The notes: generated by a model from the sequence alone, not told the origin. A DNA stretch of 64,000 bases from G963663315 sp963668255 (GCA_965116595.1 OZ220708.1:2294001-2358000); one strand, 5' to 3'. Positions 26,783 to 35,297 are shown, numbered from the stretch's first letter. Made by a program: numbers and translations.

Positions 26783-27085
26783 ATGAAGAATCCTCAGTCC
26801 AACAGACAAGTGGGGCCAGTAATCAAGAACGGTGAAATCGGGGATGCCGTTCTTGAGGCCATTTATGAAGATAATCAAGGCCGAAAAATTGAAGTGGAGG
26901 AACATGCATCATACGTTCGAATCAAGGTGGAAAAAGAATGCATCCTTCGATTCGACACTGTTTCTGACATGTTAGGCAGAGACGTTACCCGCAGCGACAT
27001 CGAATCCAATATGCCATCGCTGGAAGGATTTATCCGGGTTGATTCAGAAAAAATGCGATTTCTCGCTACCGCAGACGGTGAGTGA
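26783..27085 (+). CDS. tmoD: Monooxygenase effector/coupling protein (TmoD-like)
   Basis: A 100-residue regulatory protein of the MmoB/TmoD family. It starts after a 24-nt gap, with NRQVGPVIKNGEIGDAVLEAI near the N-terminus and a conserved DIESNMPSLEGFIRVDSE segment near residue 80. Effector proteins bind the hydroxylase near the diiron site and speed O2 activation. Position and length match tmoD exactly in the canonical gene order. Confidence 0.88.
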   Translation: MKNPQSNRQVGPVIKNGEIGDAVLEAIYEDNQGRKIEVEEHASYVRIKVEKECILRFDTVSDMLGRDVTRSDIESNMPSLEGFIRVDSEKMRFLATADGE

Positions 27086-27137
27086 CTGAAGTGGCTTCCG
27101 ATTACCCGAGATAAGATACAGATACAGGGGTTGTAAC

Positions 27138-28124
27138 ATGACTGTAAAAGTGACTGGAATGAAAACCTGGAGCAAGCTGGCCAGAAACAAACGCCGTCCC
27201 AGTGAATATGAAATCGTTTCCACCAATCTGCAAACCCGGCATCGGCATCGCGACTCTGCTTATGAGCTTTCCCCGGCTCCCGGTCTGGCAATGAACGAAT
27301 GGTATCGGAAAAATGTCTTTGACAGTTCCCTGCAACATGATGACTGGGAAGAATTCCGGGATCCCGACGCGTTGATTTATCGGGTCTATACCCGGTCCCA
27401 GGACAGTCAGGAAGAATACGTCGATGGTCTGCTGAACGAACACGACGAAATTGGTTATGATGCGGAACTGCAGCCCGAATGGCTGGACGCGCTGGAAAAG
27501 TTGTATACCCCCAGAAGGTATCTGCAGGCTGCCCTGCAAATGTCTGCATCGTACATCGTACAAATCGCTCCGGCCAGTACCATTACTTCCTGTGCGGGAT
27601 TTCAGGAGGGTGATGAATTTCGGTGGCTGCAACGTCTTGCCTACCGTACCCGGGAGCTTGAGATTGCACACCCGCACCGGGGGTTCGGCAAGACCGAGCG
27701 GGAGAACTGGGAGCGGGAGCCGGCGTTTCAGGGGTTGCGTGAACTGCTGGAAAAGGCCCTGATCACCTACGACTATGGCGAAAGTTTCGCTGCCGTCAAC
27801 CTGGTGGCAAAACCGGCCGCGGATGAAACCCTGCGGGAACTGGCCGCGACCGCGCGTCGTTTCAACGACCCTCTGCTCGCCCTGCTGGCTGACAATCAGT
27901 TGCGTGACAGTGATCGTTCGCGCAGATGGAGCGCGGAACTGGTCCGCTTCTGCACACAGGCAAAAGTCCGGAACAAGGCCGTGATCCGGGGCTGGATCGA
28001 TCGATGGATGTCATTGGCCATCAGCGCCGTGTCCACATACTGTGCGGCCCTGCCCGAAAGCCGGGGAAGCGCTGACGCGGCTGTTTCGCGGATACGGGCC
28101 TGGCATCGCAGTCTTGAAATCTGA
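27138..28124 (+). CDS. tmoE: Soluble diiron monooxygenase hydroxylase beta subunit (TmoE-like)
   Basis: A 328-residue ferritin-like subunit without metal ligands, homologous to the alpha subunit fold. It begins MTVKVTGMKTWSKLARNKRRPSEYEIVSTNL, the usual TmoE N-terminal tail, and has the segment YTPRRYLQAALQMSASYIVQIAPAS near residue 120. Typical TmoE length is about 307-330. It completes the hydroxylase. The next gene, a RidA-type protein, follows after 38 nt on the same strand. Confidence 0.9.
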   Translation: MTVKVTGMKTWSKLARNKRRPSEYEIVSTNLQTRHRHRDSAYELSPAPGLAMNEWYRKNVFDSSLQHDDWEEFRDPDALIYRVYTRSQDSQEEYVDGLLNEHDEIGYDAELQPEWLDALEKLYTPRRYLQAALQMSASYIVQIAPASTITSCAGFQEGDEFRWLQRLAYRTRELEIAHPHRGFGKTERENWEREPAFQGLRELLEKALITYDYGESFAAVNLVAKPAADETLRELAATARRFNDPLLALLADNQLRDSDRSRRWSAELVRFCTQAKVRNKAVIRGWIDRWMSLAISAVSTYCAALPESRGSADAAVSRIRAWHRSLEI

Positions 28125-28162
28125 AGCCCGATGCTGCAGATGATGACGGAAAACTGATCAGC

Positions 28163-29401
28163 ATGGTTAAAGAAATCAATTACCCGGGTACGGACGCATG
28201 GCATTGGAAAGAACCCGGTCCGTTTGCGCAGACTGTTGTCGTCGACGATCAGGTTTTTATCAGCGGTCAGCAGTCGCTGGATAGCCACGGCACGGTATTG
28301 AATCCGGGAGATATCGCCGCGCAGACACGGAACGTGTTCGAAAACATGAAGCTGGCCCTGGCCCGGCTCGGTCTCGGACTGGACAATCTGGTTCGACTGA
28401 ATACTTATTACGTGTTTGAAGGTGACGATGTGGACGCGACCCGCTACTGGGAGGACATGACCCGTGTCCGGCTCGAGTATTTCCCGGATCCGGGGCCGGC
28501 CGCTACGGCAGTACGTATCAAGGGCATGCCTTATCCAGGTCAGTTGATCCAGATAGAAGGTGTGGCAGTGCGCAGAGAATCCTTTCGGTCCCGGCAGCGT
28601 ATCATGCCGGACGGGAGTTGGGACTGGAGTATCCCGGTGCCATTGTCGCAGGGGTGGAAAGTGGGGAATCGAATCTTTGTCGGCGGCCAGATCTCCGCCG
28701 ACGAAAACGGGACCCCCGTTCACGTTGGCGACCTGGATGCACAGACCCGGAATATCTATCGATATATCGGCAACATACTGTCCGACGCCGGAGCCTCCTG
28801 CAGGGATATTGTTCATATCAAGGTGTGTTTCAAATACGATAGCCGCAACCCGTTGACCGGAGTTGCCTTCGCCGACCGTATCCTGGAAATCACCCAGGAA
28901 ATAGTCGATGGCCCGGCTCCGGTGGTAACGGCTTTCGGTGTGGATTTGCTTTATCCGGGGCTTGATCTCGAAATTGACGCCATGGCGATTGTCGACGAAG
29001 GACGGAAAATCCTGACCCCCGACTGTCTTGTTGGCCGATACCAACCGGATGTTTTTTCTCACGGTATATCTGCGGCGGGAGAAATTTATGTGGCAGGGCA
29101 AACCGCGCTTGATGACCATGGGGAGATCATCTCAAAGGGCGATTTCAAGGCCCAGAGCCAAATCGTATTTGAACGGATACAACGGATTCTGGCACAAGCT
29201 GGAGCGGCTTTGGAAGATGTAGTCAAACTCAATCTGTTTCTTGTCGGCGCAGATGATGAAATCGAGGATTCCTTTCACCAGATATCCCGGCTGTGGGCAG
29301 AGATCTGCCCGGACGGTCATCCCGCGATGACAACGGTGCGTGTCCACGAACCTGCGAAGCCGGGACTGTTGATCCAGGCCGACTGTATCGCCCTGAAATA
29401 A
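28163..29401 (+). CDS. Triple-domain RidA-family protein
   Basis: A 412-residue protein made of three tandem RidA/YjgF domains: about 1-137, 150-268 and 280-412. Each shows the ISGQ/VGGQ/VAGQ strand, the DIAAQTRNVFENM-like helix and the Pro-Gly beta-turn before the last strand. RidA hydrolyses reactive enamines and imines using an arginine at E. coli R105. By eye the equivalent position is Ala in domain 1 (GPAATAV), Pro or Val in domain 2 and Met in domain 3 (HPAMTTV), so none keeps it. The fusion resembles Rid subgroups without proven deaminase activity. It is part of the monooxygenase operon and may handle an oxidised nitrogen intermediate. Confidence 0.83.
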   Translation: MVKEINYPGTDAWHWKEPGPFAQTVVVDDQVFISGQQSLDSHGTVLNPGDIAAQTRNVFENMKLALARLGLGLDNLVRLNTYYVFEGDDVDATRYWEDMTRVRLEYFPDPGPAATAVRIKGMPYPGQLIQIEGVAVRRESFRSRQRIMPDGSWDWSIPVPLSQGWKVGNRIFVGGQISADENGTPVHVGDLDAQTRNIYRYIGNILSDAGASCRDIVHIKVCFKYDSRNPLTGVAFADRILEITQEIVDGPAPVVTAFGVDLLYPGLDLEIDAMAIVDEGRKILTPDCLVGRYQPDVFSHGISAAGEIYVAGQTALDDHGEIISKGDFKAQSQIVFERIQRILAQAGAALEDVVKLNLFLVGADDEIEDSFHQISRLWAEICPDGHPAMTTVRVHEPAKPGLLIQADCIALK

Positions 29402-29453
29402 GGCGGTAAACCCCTTATGCAACAAATATTCACTCAAGAATCAGGAGAATGAC

Positions 29454-30365
29454 ATGATCAAAAACCCGGTCCCCTGGCCTGACGGCGCAAAAGTCGCCTG
29501 CGCCATCACCTTCGATATCGACACCGACAGTATTTTGCACCTCGAACACCGGGAACGGGCGCCGACCATGCTTTCGACCATGTCCTGGTTGAAGTATGAC
29601 GAAGTGGCTATCCCGAGGCTGGTCGAGTTGTATGCGCGTTATGAGATCAAACAGACCTTTTTTTATCCGGCCTGGTGCATGGAGCGATATCCTCATCTGG
29701 TCGATGTGATCCTGAAAGGGGGACACGAAATTGCCGCTCACGGGTATTTACATGAAAATCCGAACAAGCTCAGCCCCGAAGACGAATTGTACTGGTTTGA
29801 ACGGCAGATCGAGGTGATCGAGAAAATGACCGGGAAACGCCCTAGAGGATGGCGCGCGCCGTTGTACAATTTTTCCGAACATTCGATTGATTACATGATC
29901 AACCAGGGATTCATATACGATGCCAGCCTGATGGGGGATGATATTCCATATATATTGCAAACCAAAAAGGGTTCGGTGATCGAATTGCCCAGCCAGTGGG
30001 CGATGGATGACTGGCCGCATTACACCCATGCTCCTGATATGCACTACATGATGCCAATCAAATCTCCGGACGAGGCCATGAATGTATTCATGTCGGAATT
30101 TGAAGCCATGTACAAAAACGGTGGCTTGTGGGTCACAGTGTGGCATCCATTTGTATCCGGACGTTTGGCCCGCTGCGAACGGATAGGGCAGATGATTGAG
30201 GAAATGCAGAACCGTGGTGGAGTATGGTTTGCTACCATGGAAGAAATTGCCGCACACGTCCAGACTTGTATTGATGATGGTTCCTGGACTCCAAGAGTCG
30301 ATAACCTGCCTTATTATGAAGGTCCGATCCCGGAACTCAGCGATGCCAGCGCTGACCTTGCTTAA
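29454..30365 (+). CDS. NodB-fold polysaccharide deacetylase/cyclic amidase-like protein
   Basis: A 303-residue NodB-homology enzyme. The metal-binding motifs are FDIDTDS near the N-terminus and HGYLHENP (~95-102), with RAPLYNF later, and the C-terminal motif is VTVWHPFVSGR. The pattern HGxxHE and the lack of a signal peptide match cytoplasmic members such as PuuE allantoinase, cyclic imidase and the HpPgdA type rather than peptidoglycan deacetylases. AGGAG precedes the ATG. It lies 52 nt after the RidA gene in the monooxygenase operon and is convergent with the M20 gene. A role in opening a cyclic amide or removing an acyl group is plausible. Confidence 0.8.
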   Translation: MIKNPVPWPDGAKVACAITFDIDTDSILHLEHRERAPTMLSTMSWLKYDEVAIPRLVELYARYEIKQTFFYPAWCMERYPHLVDVILKGGHEIAAHGYLHENPNKLSPEDELYWFERQIEVIEKMTGKRPRGWRAPLYNFSEHSIDYMINQGFIYDASLMGDDIPYILQTKKGSVIELPSQWAMDDWPHYTHAPDMHYMMPIKSPDEAMNVFMSEFEAMYKNGGLWVTVWHPFVSGRLARCERIGQMIEEMQNRGGVWFATMEEIAAHVQTCIDDGSWTPRVDNLPYYEGPIPELSDASADLA

Positions 30366-30407
30366 ACCCTGGAAACCACCGGGGATATCACCTGTGGGAG
30401 CGTAATT

Positions 30408-31523
30408 TCAATAACACCAGTCGAGCGCAATTTTTCGATATAACTCAACGGATTGTTCGAGTCGGTTGACTGAACAATACTCATCAGTCTGGTGCGCCAT
30501 GATCGCTTCGCCGGGGCCCAATACGATGGTGGGCGGATTCCCGGATGCCCGGGACAGGAGAGGGCCATCGGTAAAATAGGTGGCGCCGCGGGCTTCGGGC
30601 AATACACCGGTCACCTCTTCAACAAATCCATAGGTTTTCTGGATCCATTCTCCTTGCGGGTCTGACCATATACCCTCGACTGTAAACAACTCTTCAAGGC
30701 TGATTTCATCTCCCAGCAGTTCAGCAAGTTCGGAGCGTATCCGCTCATGGGACTGGCCTGGTACCGTGCGGATATCCACGCCAACCACCGCCCTGTCCGG
30801 AACAGAGTTCATATTCATGCCGCCTGTGATCGTCCCGACATTGAGAGTAGGCGCTCCGAGTACGTCATGTCGGCATCCCTTCCAGTCAAAATTCGCAAGT
30901 TTTCCTACGGCGCGCGCTGCTTTGTAAACGGCATTGTCGCCTTGTTCGGGCATGGAGCCATGGGCAGTAATTCCGGTGGCAATCAAATTCAGCCAGTAAG
31001 CTCCTTTATGGCCGACGATCGGATAATTGGAAGTCGGTTCTCCGACAACGATAGCTCCGCACTGGGCCAGGGCATTTTGTTCTGCCAGCCAGGCGGCGCC
31101 ATAGCAACCGGTTTCTTCTCCGGCCGTGATCACAAGTTCGAGGCCAGCGGCAGGTCGTTTATGCCGGGTTACTTCTTCGGCTGCAATGACAAACGCTGCC
31201 ACGCCCGCTTTCATATCCGTAGTTCCACGGCCAACCAATTTGTCTCCATCCAGGTCGGCTGAAAATGGATCGTATTTCCATTCGGCAGCGCCCAGTGGAA
31301 CGGTGTCGATGTGGCCGGTAAAGCAGAGCGGCTGTCCATCCCCGGAGCCTTTTATCCGTGCTGTCAGGCTGGTTCTTTTTTCTGCAAATTCATAATATCG
31401 AACCTCAAATCCGCAATCTTCCAAGTACTTTCCAAGATAGTGTGCACACTCGTATTCGTATCCTGACGGGTTTACCGTGTTGAAACGGACCAGGTTTTGG
31501 GTAAGTTGGACAGGTTTCATCAA
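30408..31523 (-). CDS. M20-family amidohydrolase (ArgE/DapE-like deacylase)
   Basis: A 371-residue metallo-amidohydrolase. Metal-binding motifs are FTGHIDTVP, GRGTTDMKAGVAA and the catalytic TAGEETG, and the dimerisation domain contains ITAHGSMPEQGDNA. It resembles acetylornithine deacetylase but may act on another N-acyl or carbamoyl compound. It is the last gene of the minus-strand operon hypA, ureohydrolase, ureohydrolase, M20; the gap to the upstream gene is 40 nt. Its place suggests it processes the product or the precursor of the ureohydrolase reaction. Confidence 0.85.
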   Translation of the reverse strand: MMKPVQLTQNLVRFNTVNPSGYEYECAHYLGKYLEDCGFEVRYYEFAEKRTSLTARIKGSGDGQPLCFTGHIDTVPLGAAEWKYDPFSADLDGDKLVGRGTTDMKAGVAAFVIAAEEVTRHKRPAAGLELVITAGEETGCYGAAWLAEQNALAQCGAIVVGEPTSNYPIVGHKGAYWLNLIATGITAHGSMPEQGDNAVYKAARAVGKLANFDWKGCRHDVLGAPTLNVGTITGGMNMNSVPDRAVVGVDIRTVPGQSHERIRSELAELLGDEISLEELFTVEGIWSDPQGEWIQKTYGFVEEVTGVLPEARGATYFTDGPLLSRASGNPPTIVLGPGEAIMAHQTDEYCSVNRLEQSVELYRKIALDWCY

Positions 31524-31563
31524 AACGATCCGGAATCAAGTCGTGACCGAAGTATTGTGCAAA

Positions 31564-32595
31564 TCATCGCAAATCAGACCGTCGGATTTTCTGATCAACA
31601 AATTCACCTCGTTGTTTTGTCATCGAAGCCATCAGCCGGAGAACTATGCATGCTGCCAGTTTCGAGGTAGTGCCGCTGACATCAAAGACCGGAGCCAAGT
31701 CCGATATTTCGATAATGCTTGCAGATCCTCTCTGGCCTAGCAGGTTTGCTGTCTGCATCATTTCGCGGGACTCGAATCCACCTGGTTCAGGTGCGGTCAC
31801 CCCGGGCGCTGCTGAAGCATCCATGATGTTCATGTTAAAACTCAGGTATTGTGCGTCAGTACCGTTCCAGACCTGATCGCCTGATTCCGTAACAACTGTC
31901 TCGAGACCGCGGTTCAGTACTTCATCCATTGAGTGAAACCGTATCCCCCTCTCCCTTGCAAGTTCCACATAATCTTTCGGATTCATAGAATTACGTGCAC
32001 CGATATGCGCCATATTTGCAGTGTCGACATTAGGCAGCTCGCTGACTCTGGCCAATGTACATGGACTGGCCATTTTTTCTCCGGCCCAACTATCTGCCAT
32101 CTCCAGATGAGCCCCGAAATACATGTACCCCATTTTTCGGTCTTCACCAATATGATCAGACAACGCTTTTGCCGCAGAAATTGAAACAGAGTGGTCGCCA
32201 CCACATATCACCGGCACCACATTCGAAGCCAGCACCTCCCTGACAGCCCGATAAATTCGATCGTGAGCGAGTTCAGGCATGACTTTCGGTATGCGTACAT
32301 TGCCGCAATCGACACAGGTGCCTTCAAGGTCAACCTGATATTCAAACCAGTAAGGAAAATATTCATGGCTTGCCATCCGAAATGCTTGTGGCCCTTCTTC
32401 ACATCCGGGTTTCCCCACATTGCCTTCGTCATAAGGAATACCCATGAATGCAAAACGTGCACCACTGTTTTTGAGTGCATCGGTTTGCATACTGATCTGG
32501 GGGGAACGCAGAAATGTCACGATCCCCAGGCTCTTGAAATTTTCCGGGTCGCCCAGAGGAGAAAACAGGTGCTCAAAATTCTTTGCAGGGTTCAT
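31564..32595 (-). CDS. Arginase-family ureohydrolase paralogue lacking metal ligands (regulatory/structural subunit)
   Basis: A 343-residue agmatinase/arginase-family protein. The fold is intact, with CGGDHSVSISA and NMAHIGARNSMNPKD, but four of the six manganese/nickel ligands are changed. H135 of GGDHS and H163 remain; the DxHxD motif reads G161-A-H163-L-E165 and the later DxD reads N254-M-N256. It should therefore not bind a bimetal centre and is probably a non-catalytic partner of the adjacent intact paralogue (32663-33730). The start is taken as ATG 32595; the open frame reaches 32709 but overlaps the upstream gene. Loss of ligands in one subunit of an adjacent pair is also described for metformin hydrolase. 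Confidence 0.85.
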   Translation of the reverse strand: MNPAKNFEHLFSPLGDPENFKSLGIVTFLRSPQISMQTDALKNSGARFAFMGIPYDEGNVGKPGCEEGPQAFRMASHEYFPYWFEYQVDLEGTCVDCGNVRIPKVMPELAHDRIYRAVREVLASNVVPVICGGDHSVSISAAKALSDHIGEDRKMGYMYFGAHLEMADSWAGEKMASPCTLARVSELPNVDTANMAHIGARNSMNPKDYVELARERGIRFHSMDEVLNRGLETVVTESGDQVWNGTDAQYLSFNMNIMDASAAPGVTAPEPGGFESREMMQTANLLGQRGSASIIEISDLAPVFDVSGTTSKLAACIVLRLMASMTKQRGEFVDQKIRRSDLR

Positions 32596-32662
32596 TGATG
32601 AATTCCAGGAAATTGCCTCAGAAAAGGTTTTAGTTTGTTTTTCAGTCTGACGGGAAATGGTC

Positions 32663-33730
32663 TCAGGGTAATTTCCCCTGATCAAGTAATGTCCTCGCCC
32701 GACTGCCAAGATACTGATAAACCATACAGCACGCCAGTTTGATACTCATGTCACTGACATCGAAATGGGGTGTCAGTTCTGATATTTCAAAAATGTCAGC
32801 ACCGTAAGTTCCGGCAATACGGGCATGTTTTATCACCTCTCTTGAATTAAGTCCGAAAGTTTCCGGAGCAGTAGTGCCGGGCATGCAACTGGCGTCAATC
32901 GAATCAGTATCCCAGGACCAGTACACACCATCGGTTCCATTCCAGGCGATTTCGAATATTTCCTTGCTGCAGACTTCTATACCGCGATCAGCAACCTCCT
33001 GCATCGGTATCATGCGTACTTTGTTGTCAATCCAGAAATCAACCCAGTCTTTCGGGTTCAAACCATTTCGTGAGCACATATGCGCCATATTTCTGCCGTC
33101 ACAATTTGGCAGGTCAAAAGCGCGTGCCGGTCCCGAACAGTTGGTGTAGGGTGACCCTTCCCAATCGGGTGCTGAGTCCAGATGGCAATCGACATGCAAG
33201 TATCCTATCTTGCCTTTTTTATGGAAATCGGATAACGCTCTGGAACCGGGAATGGGTACGGAATGATCGCCGCCGCAGAGGATGACCTTGGCCCCCCCTT
33301 CAAGACATTCGGTTACATACTGGTAGATATAATCGTGGCTGCGTTCGTTATTTCCCGGAATAGTAGGTACGTCTCCGCAATCCACTGGATTGAAAAAAGT
33401 CATCAGGTCAACATCAAACTCGAACATATATGGGAAGTATTGTGTTGAAGCTTCGCGGATGCCGGAAGGTCCCTGTGATGTGCCTGCCCGTACCATTTGC
33501 CCCTGATCCCATGGTACCCCGAGAAAGCAGATTTTTGCTCCCATCTGCCTGATTGCATCACGGTCCGGAGGGCAATATGGCGCACCCATGAAAGTCGCAA
33601 GACCACGTGATTTGAATGCACCGTTGTGTTTGCTCGGAGAATGGATGTGATCGTCTTTACCGGTATGTGCCGCCGGACCTTGATGTTGATGGGGAACGAA
33701 CTCCCATGTATTGAAACCGCTGTTATTCAT
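32663..33730 (-). CDS. Arginase-family ureohydrolase, catalytic subunit (putative Ni-dependent guanidine-type hydrolase)
   Basis: A 355-residue ureohydrolase with all six metal ligands: H156 (GGDHS), D181, H183 and D185 (DCHLD) and D274 and D276 (WDTDSID). The family releases urea from guanidino compounds. Substitution of Cys for Ala in the DAHxD motif and the non-canonical SIDAS in place of LDP set it apart from ordinary agmatinases. It is 29 nt downstream of hypA, a nickel-insertion gene. Known nickel-dependent members are guanidine hydrolase GdmH, matured by HypA/HypB-like proteins, and metformin hydrolase. The start is ATG 33730; the frame is open upstream inside hypA. Confidence 0.87.
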   Translation of the reverse strand: MNNSGFNTWEFVPHQHQGPAAHTGKDDHIHSPSKHNGAFKSRGLATFMGAPYCPPDRDAIRQMGAKICFLGVPWDQGQMVRAGTSQGPSGIREASTQYFPYMFEFDVDLMTFFNPVDCGDVPTIPGNNERSHDYIYQYVTECLEGGAKVILCGGDHSVPIPGSRALSDFHKKGKIGYLHVDCHLDSAPDWEGSPYTNCSGPARAFDLPNCDGRNMAHMCSRNGLNPKDWVDFWIDNKVRMIPMQEVADRGIEVCSKEIFEIAWNGTDGVYWSWDTDSIDASCMPGTTAPETFGLNSREVIKHARIAGTYGADIFEISELTPHFDVSDMSIKLACCMVYQYLGSRARTLLDQGKLP

Positions 33731-33759
33731 TAAAGTGTGAATTCCCCTGATTTTGATTG

Positions 33760-34182
33760 TCACAATACCCGGCGCTTCGACGAACTGGTCGCCAGGGGTG
33801 ACTGAGATAACGAAACGGAACCAACCCTGTCCGATTCGCTCCTGTCTAATTCGATTGCAACCAGTTGCATTTCTCGACCGGTAACAATGCCAGGTGTCGG
33901 AGTGCTGCAGTACGGGCAGGCAAAACTGTAACGTGACCCCGGCGACCTGGTCTGATCGCATCGACCGCAATATACAGTCAACGGGACTTCTTCTATTTCA
34001 AGTACGGCGCCCTCACAACCGGTGCCTTTGGATGCCGACCCGAAACAAATATAAAGTGATCTCAACATGCCAGACAACACACCCAGTCTGACACTGATTC
34101 GTCGAACTTTATGCGCGCCGTTTTGTTCGGCATGTTCGCATGCCAGTTGAATAAGACTCTGTGCTATCGAAAGCTCATGCAT
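33760..34182 (-). CDS. hypA: HypA-type nickel metallochaperone
   Basis: A 140-residue HypA homologue. The N-terminal MHE nickel site (H2) is intact, and the zinc knuckle is C72, C75 (YCGRC) and C89, C92 (CPYC). The end has the family motif REMQLVAIELD plus a ~25-residue extension. HypA normally delivers nickel to hydrogenase, but no hydrogenase or other hyp gene is in the window. Its place at the head of a ureohydrolase operon fits nickel delivery to a ureohydrolase, as for GhaA with guanidine hydrolase. A HypB/GhaB GTPase partner is not seen here. Confidence 0.9.
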   Translation of the reverse strand: MHELSIAQSLIQLACEHAEQNGAHKVRRISVRLGVLSGMLRSLYICFGSASKGTGCEGAVLEIEEVPLTVYCGRCDQTRSPGSRYSFACPYCSTPTPGIVTGREMQLVAIELDRSESDRVGSVSLSQSPLATSSSKRRVL

Positions 34183-34362
34183 GACAGGTCATCAATCCGG
34201 TACAGTAGATTGTACATCTGATATATTCCTCTTTTGAATTCAACTACTGCCTGGGCGGGAAACAGTGTTTACCGGACAGACTAAAAACGGGACACCTTTC
34301 TTACTGAATCGGTCAGGCAATTTTATTTGTACTGATTGCGGAAGTCAAACTCTGTAGTGAAG

Positions 34363-34443
34363 ATTCTTACGAAGCCAAGATTTTGCTCTATCAAAAACAT
34401 GCAAATCATCTTAATATTGGGGTTATTCTTACGATCTTCGTAA
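34363..34443. promoter_or_regulatory. Candidate Lrp-type operator: repeated ATTCTTACGA and a 15-bp palindrome
   Basis: The 10-mer ATTCTTACGA occurs twice (34363-34372 and 34425-34434), 62 nt apart, close to six helical turns. The second copy forms a perfect palindrome TTACGA-TCT-TCGTAA (34429-34443), a 15-bp size typical of Lrp/AsnC operators. It lies 18 nt before the Lrp-type gene and in the 279-nt gap shared with the divergent hypA operon, so it may control both. Confidence 0.5.
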
Positions 34444-34461
34444 TATGGGTACCCGAAAACC

Positions 34462-35022
34462 ATGAAAAAACGAAACCACTCTATCAGACCACTACGCGTT
34501 GCGCCTGCAAATAAGAAAAAAGAATTGAGCAAGGTCGCAGCTAAAATGGTACCCCGTTCCCTGCTGTCCGACCCGTTAAACCGGGCTATTATTGAACGTC
34601 TGCAGGAAGATGGCAGATTGCCTTATTCAACAATTGCACGCGATCTTGAGACATCCGAAGGGACGGTTCGTAACAGGGTGAATCAAATGGTTGATTCAGG
34701 TGTATTGAGAATTGTGGCCGTAGCAGACCCGATGGCGTTGGACCATGCGGCCTATGCATTTATCGGCTTGACACTATCGGCTGGCGCAGACCCTCGTATC
34801 GTTGCAAAGCCATTTGTAGACAGGGAAGAAGTCATGTTTGTATTGTTTGCAGGTGGGCACTACGACCTGTTGATTGAAGTTTTGTGCAAGACCCATGAGG
34901 ACATGCGGGATTTCATTCTGGAGATGTGCTATGGGCAACCCGAAATAAACAGTGTGGTTCCGATGATGGGACTGGAGGTGTTTAAATACCAGTTAAAATG
35001 GGACCACCAGCAGTGGAAATGA
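34462..35022 (+). CDS. Lrp/AsnC-family transcriptional regulator
   Basis: A 186-residue feast/famine regulator. A basic, low-complexity N-terminal tail (~30 residues) precedes the AsnC helix-turn-helix (DPLNRAIIERLQEDGRLPYSTIARDL), and a RAM ligand-binding domain follows (~85-180) with VMFVLFAGGHYDLLIEVLC. Members sense amino acids or related small molecules. It is divergent from the hypA-ureohydrolase operon and probably controls it and itself through the repeats at 34363-34443. Confidence 0.87.
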   Translation: MKKRNHSIRPLRVAPANKKKELSKVAAKMVPRSLLSDPLNRAIIERLQEDGRLPYSTIARDLETSEGTVRNRVNQMVDSGVLRIVAVADPMALDHAAYAFIGLTLSAGADPRIVAKPFVDREEVMFVLFAGGHYDLLIEVLCKTHEDMRDFILEMCYGQPEINSVVPMMGLEVFKYQLKWDHQQWK

Positions 35023-35067
35023 AGCAATATCAGCCTGAGTCGGCCCCGTTACTTTCCAACCTCTCAT

Positions 35068-35091
35068 AAATTCCCGCGAAAGCGGGAATTT
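35068..35091. repeat. REP-like hairpin after the Lrp gene
   Basis: A perfect 10-bp stem AAATTCCCGC / GCGGGAATTT with a GAAA tetraloop (35078-35081). No T-tract follows, so it is more like a REP-type extragenic palindrome or an RNA 3'-end stabiliser than a classical terminator. The remaining 275-nt gap (35023-35297) shows nothing else I recognise. Confidence 0.55.
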
Positions 35092-35297
35092 ACGGAACAG
35101 ACGCTGGTTCCTTACGAACCGGCTCCTGATAATGTACTTGTATGGATGGTCTAATACCTGTACGATACTCTTCCTGTAAGGGTGCGAATGTAGTCCTGAC
35201 GTATATGTCAGTACCAACCAGAACAACCCCGGCGCTCCATCCGCGCTCTAATTTTTGAATCTGATTTTCGATTCTCAACCCGAAAACCGGAGGGAGT

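Noticed and set aside
27896..29119. A 407-codon open frame on the minus strand
   Set aside because: It is antisense to tmoE and the triple RidA gene, both with strong family evidence. Its translation shows no known domain.
33760..34182. HypA as part of a hydrogenase locus
   Set aside because: No hydrogenase subunit or other hyp gene lies nearby; the operon partners are ureohydrolases, so a role in ureohydrolase nickel loading is more likely.
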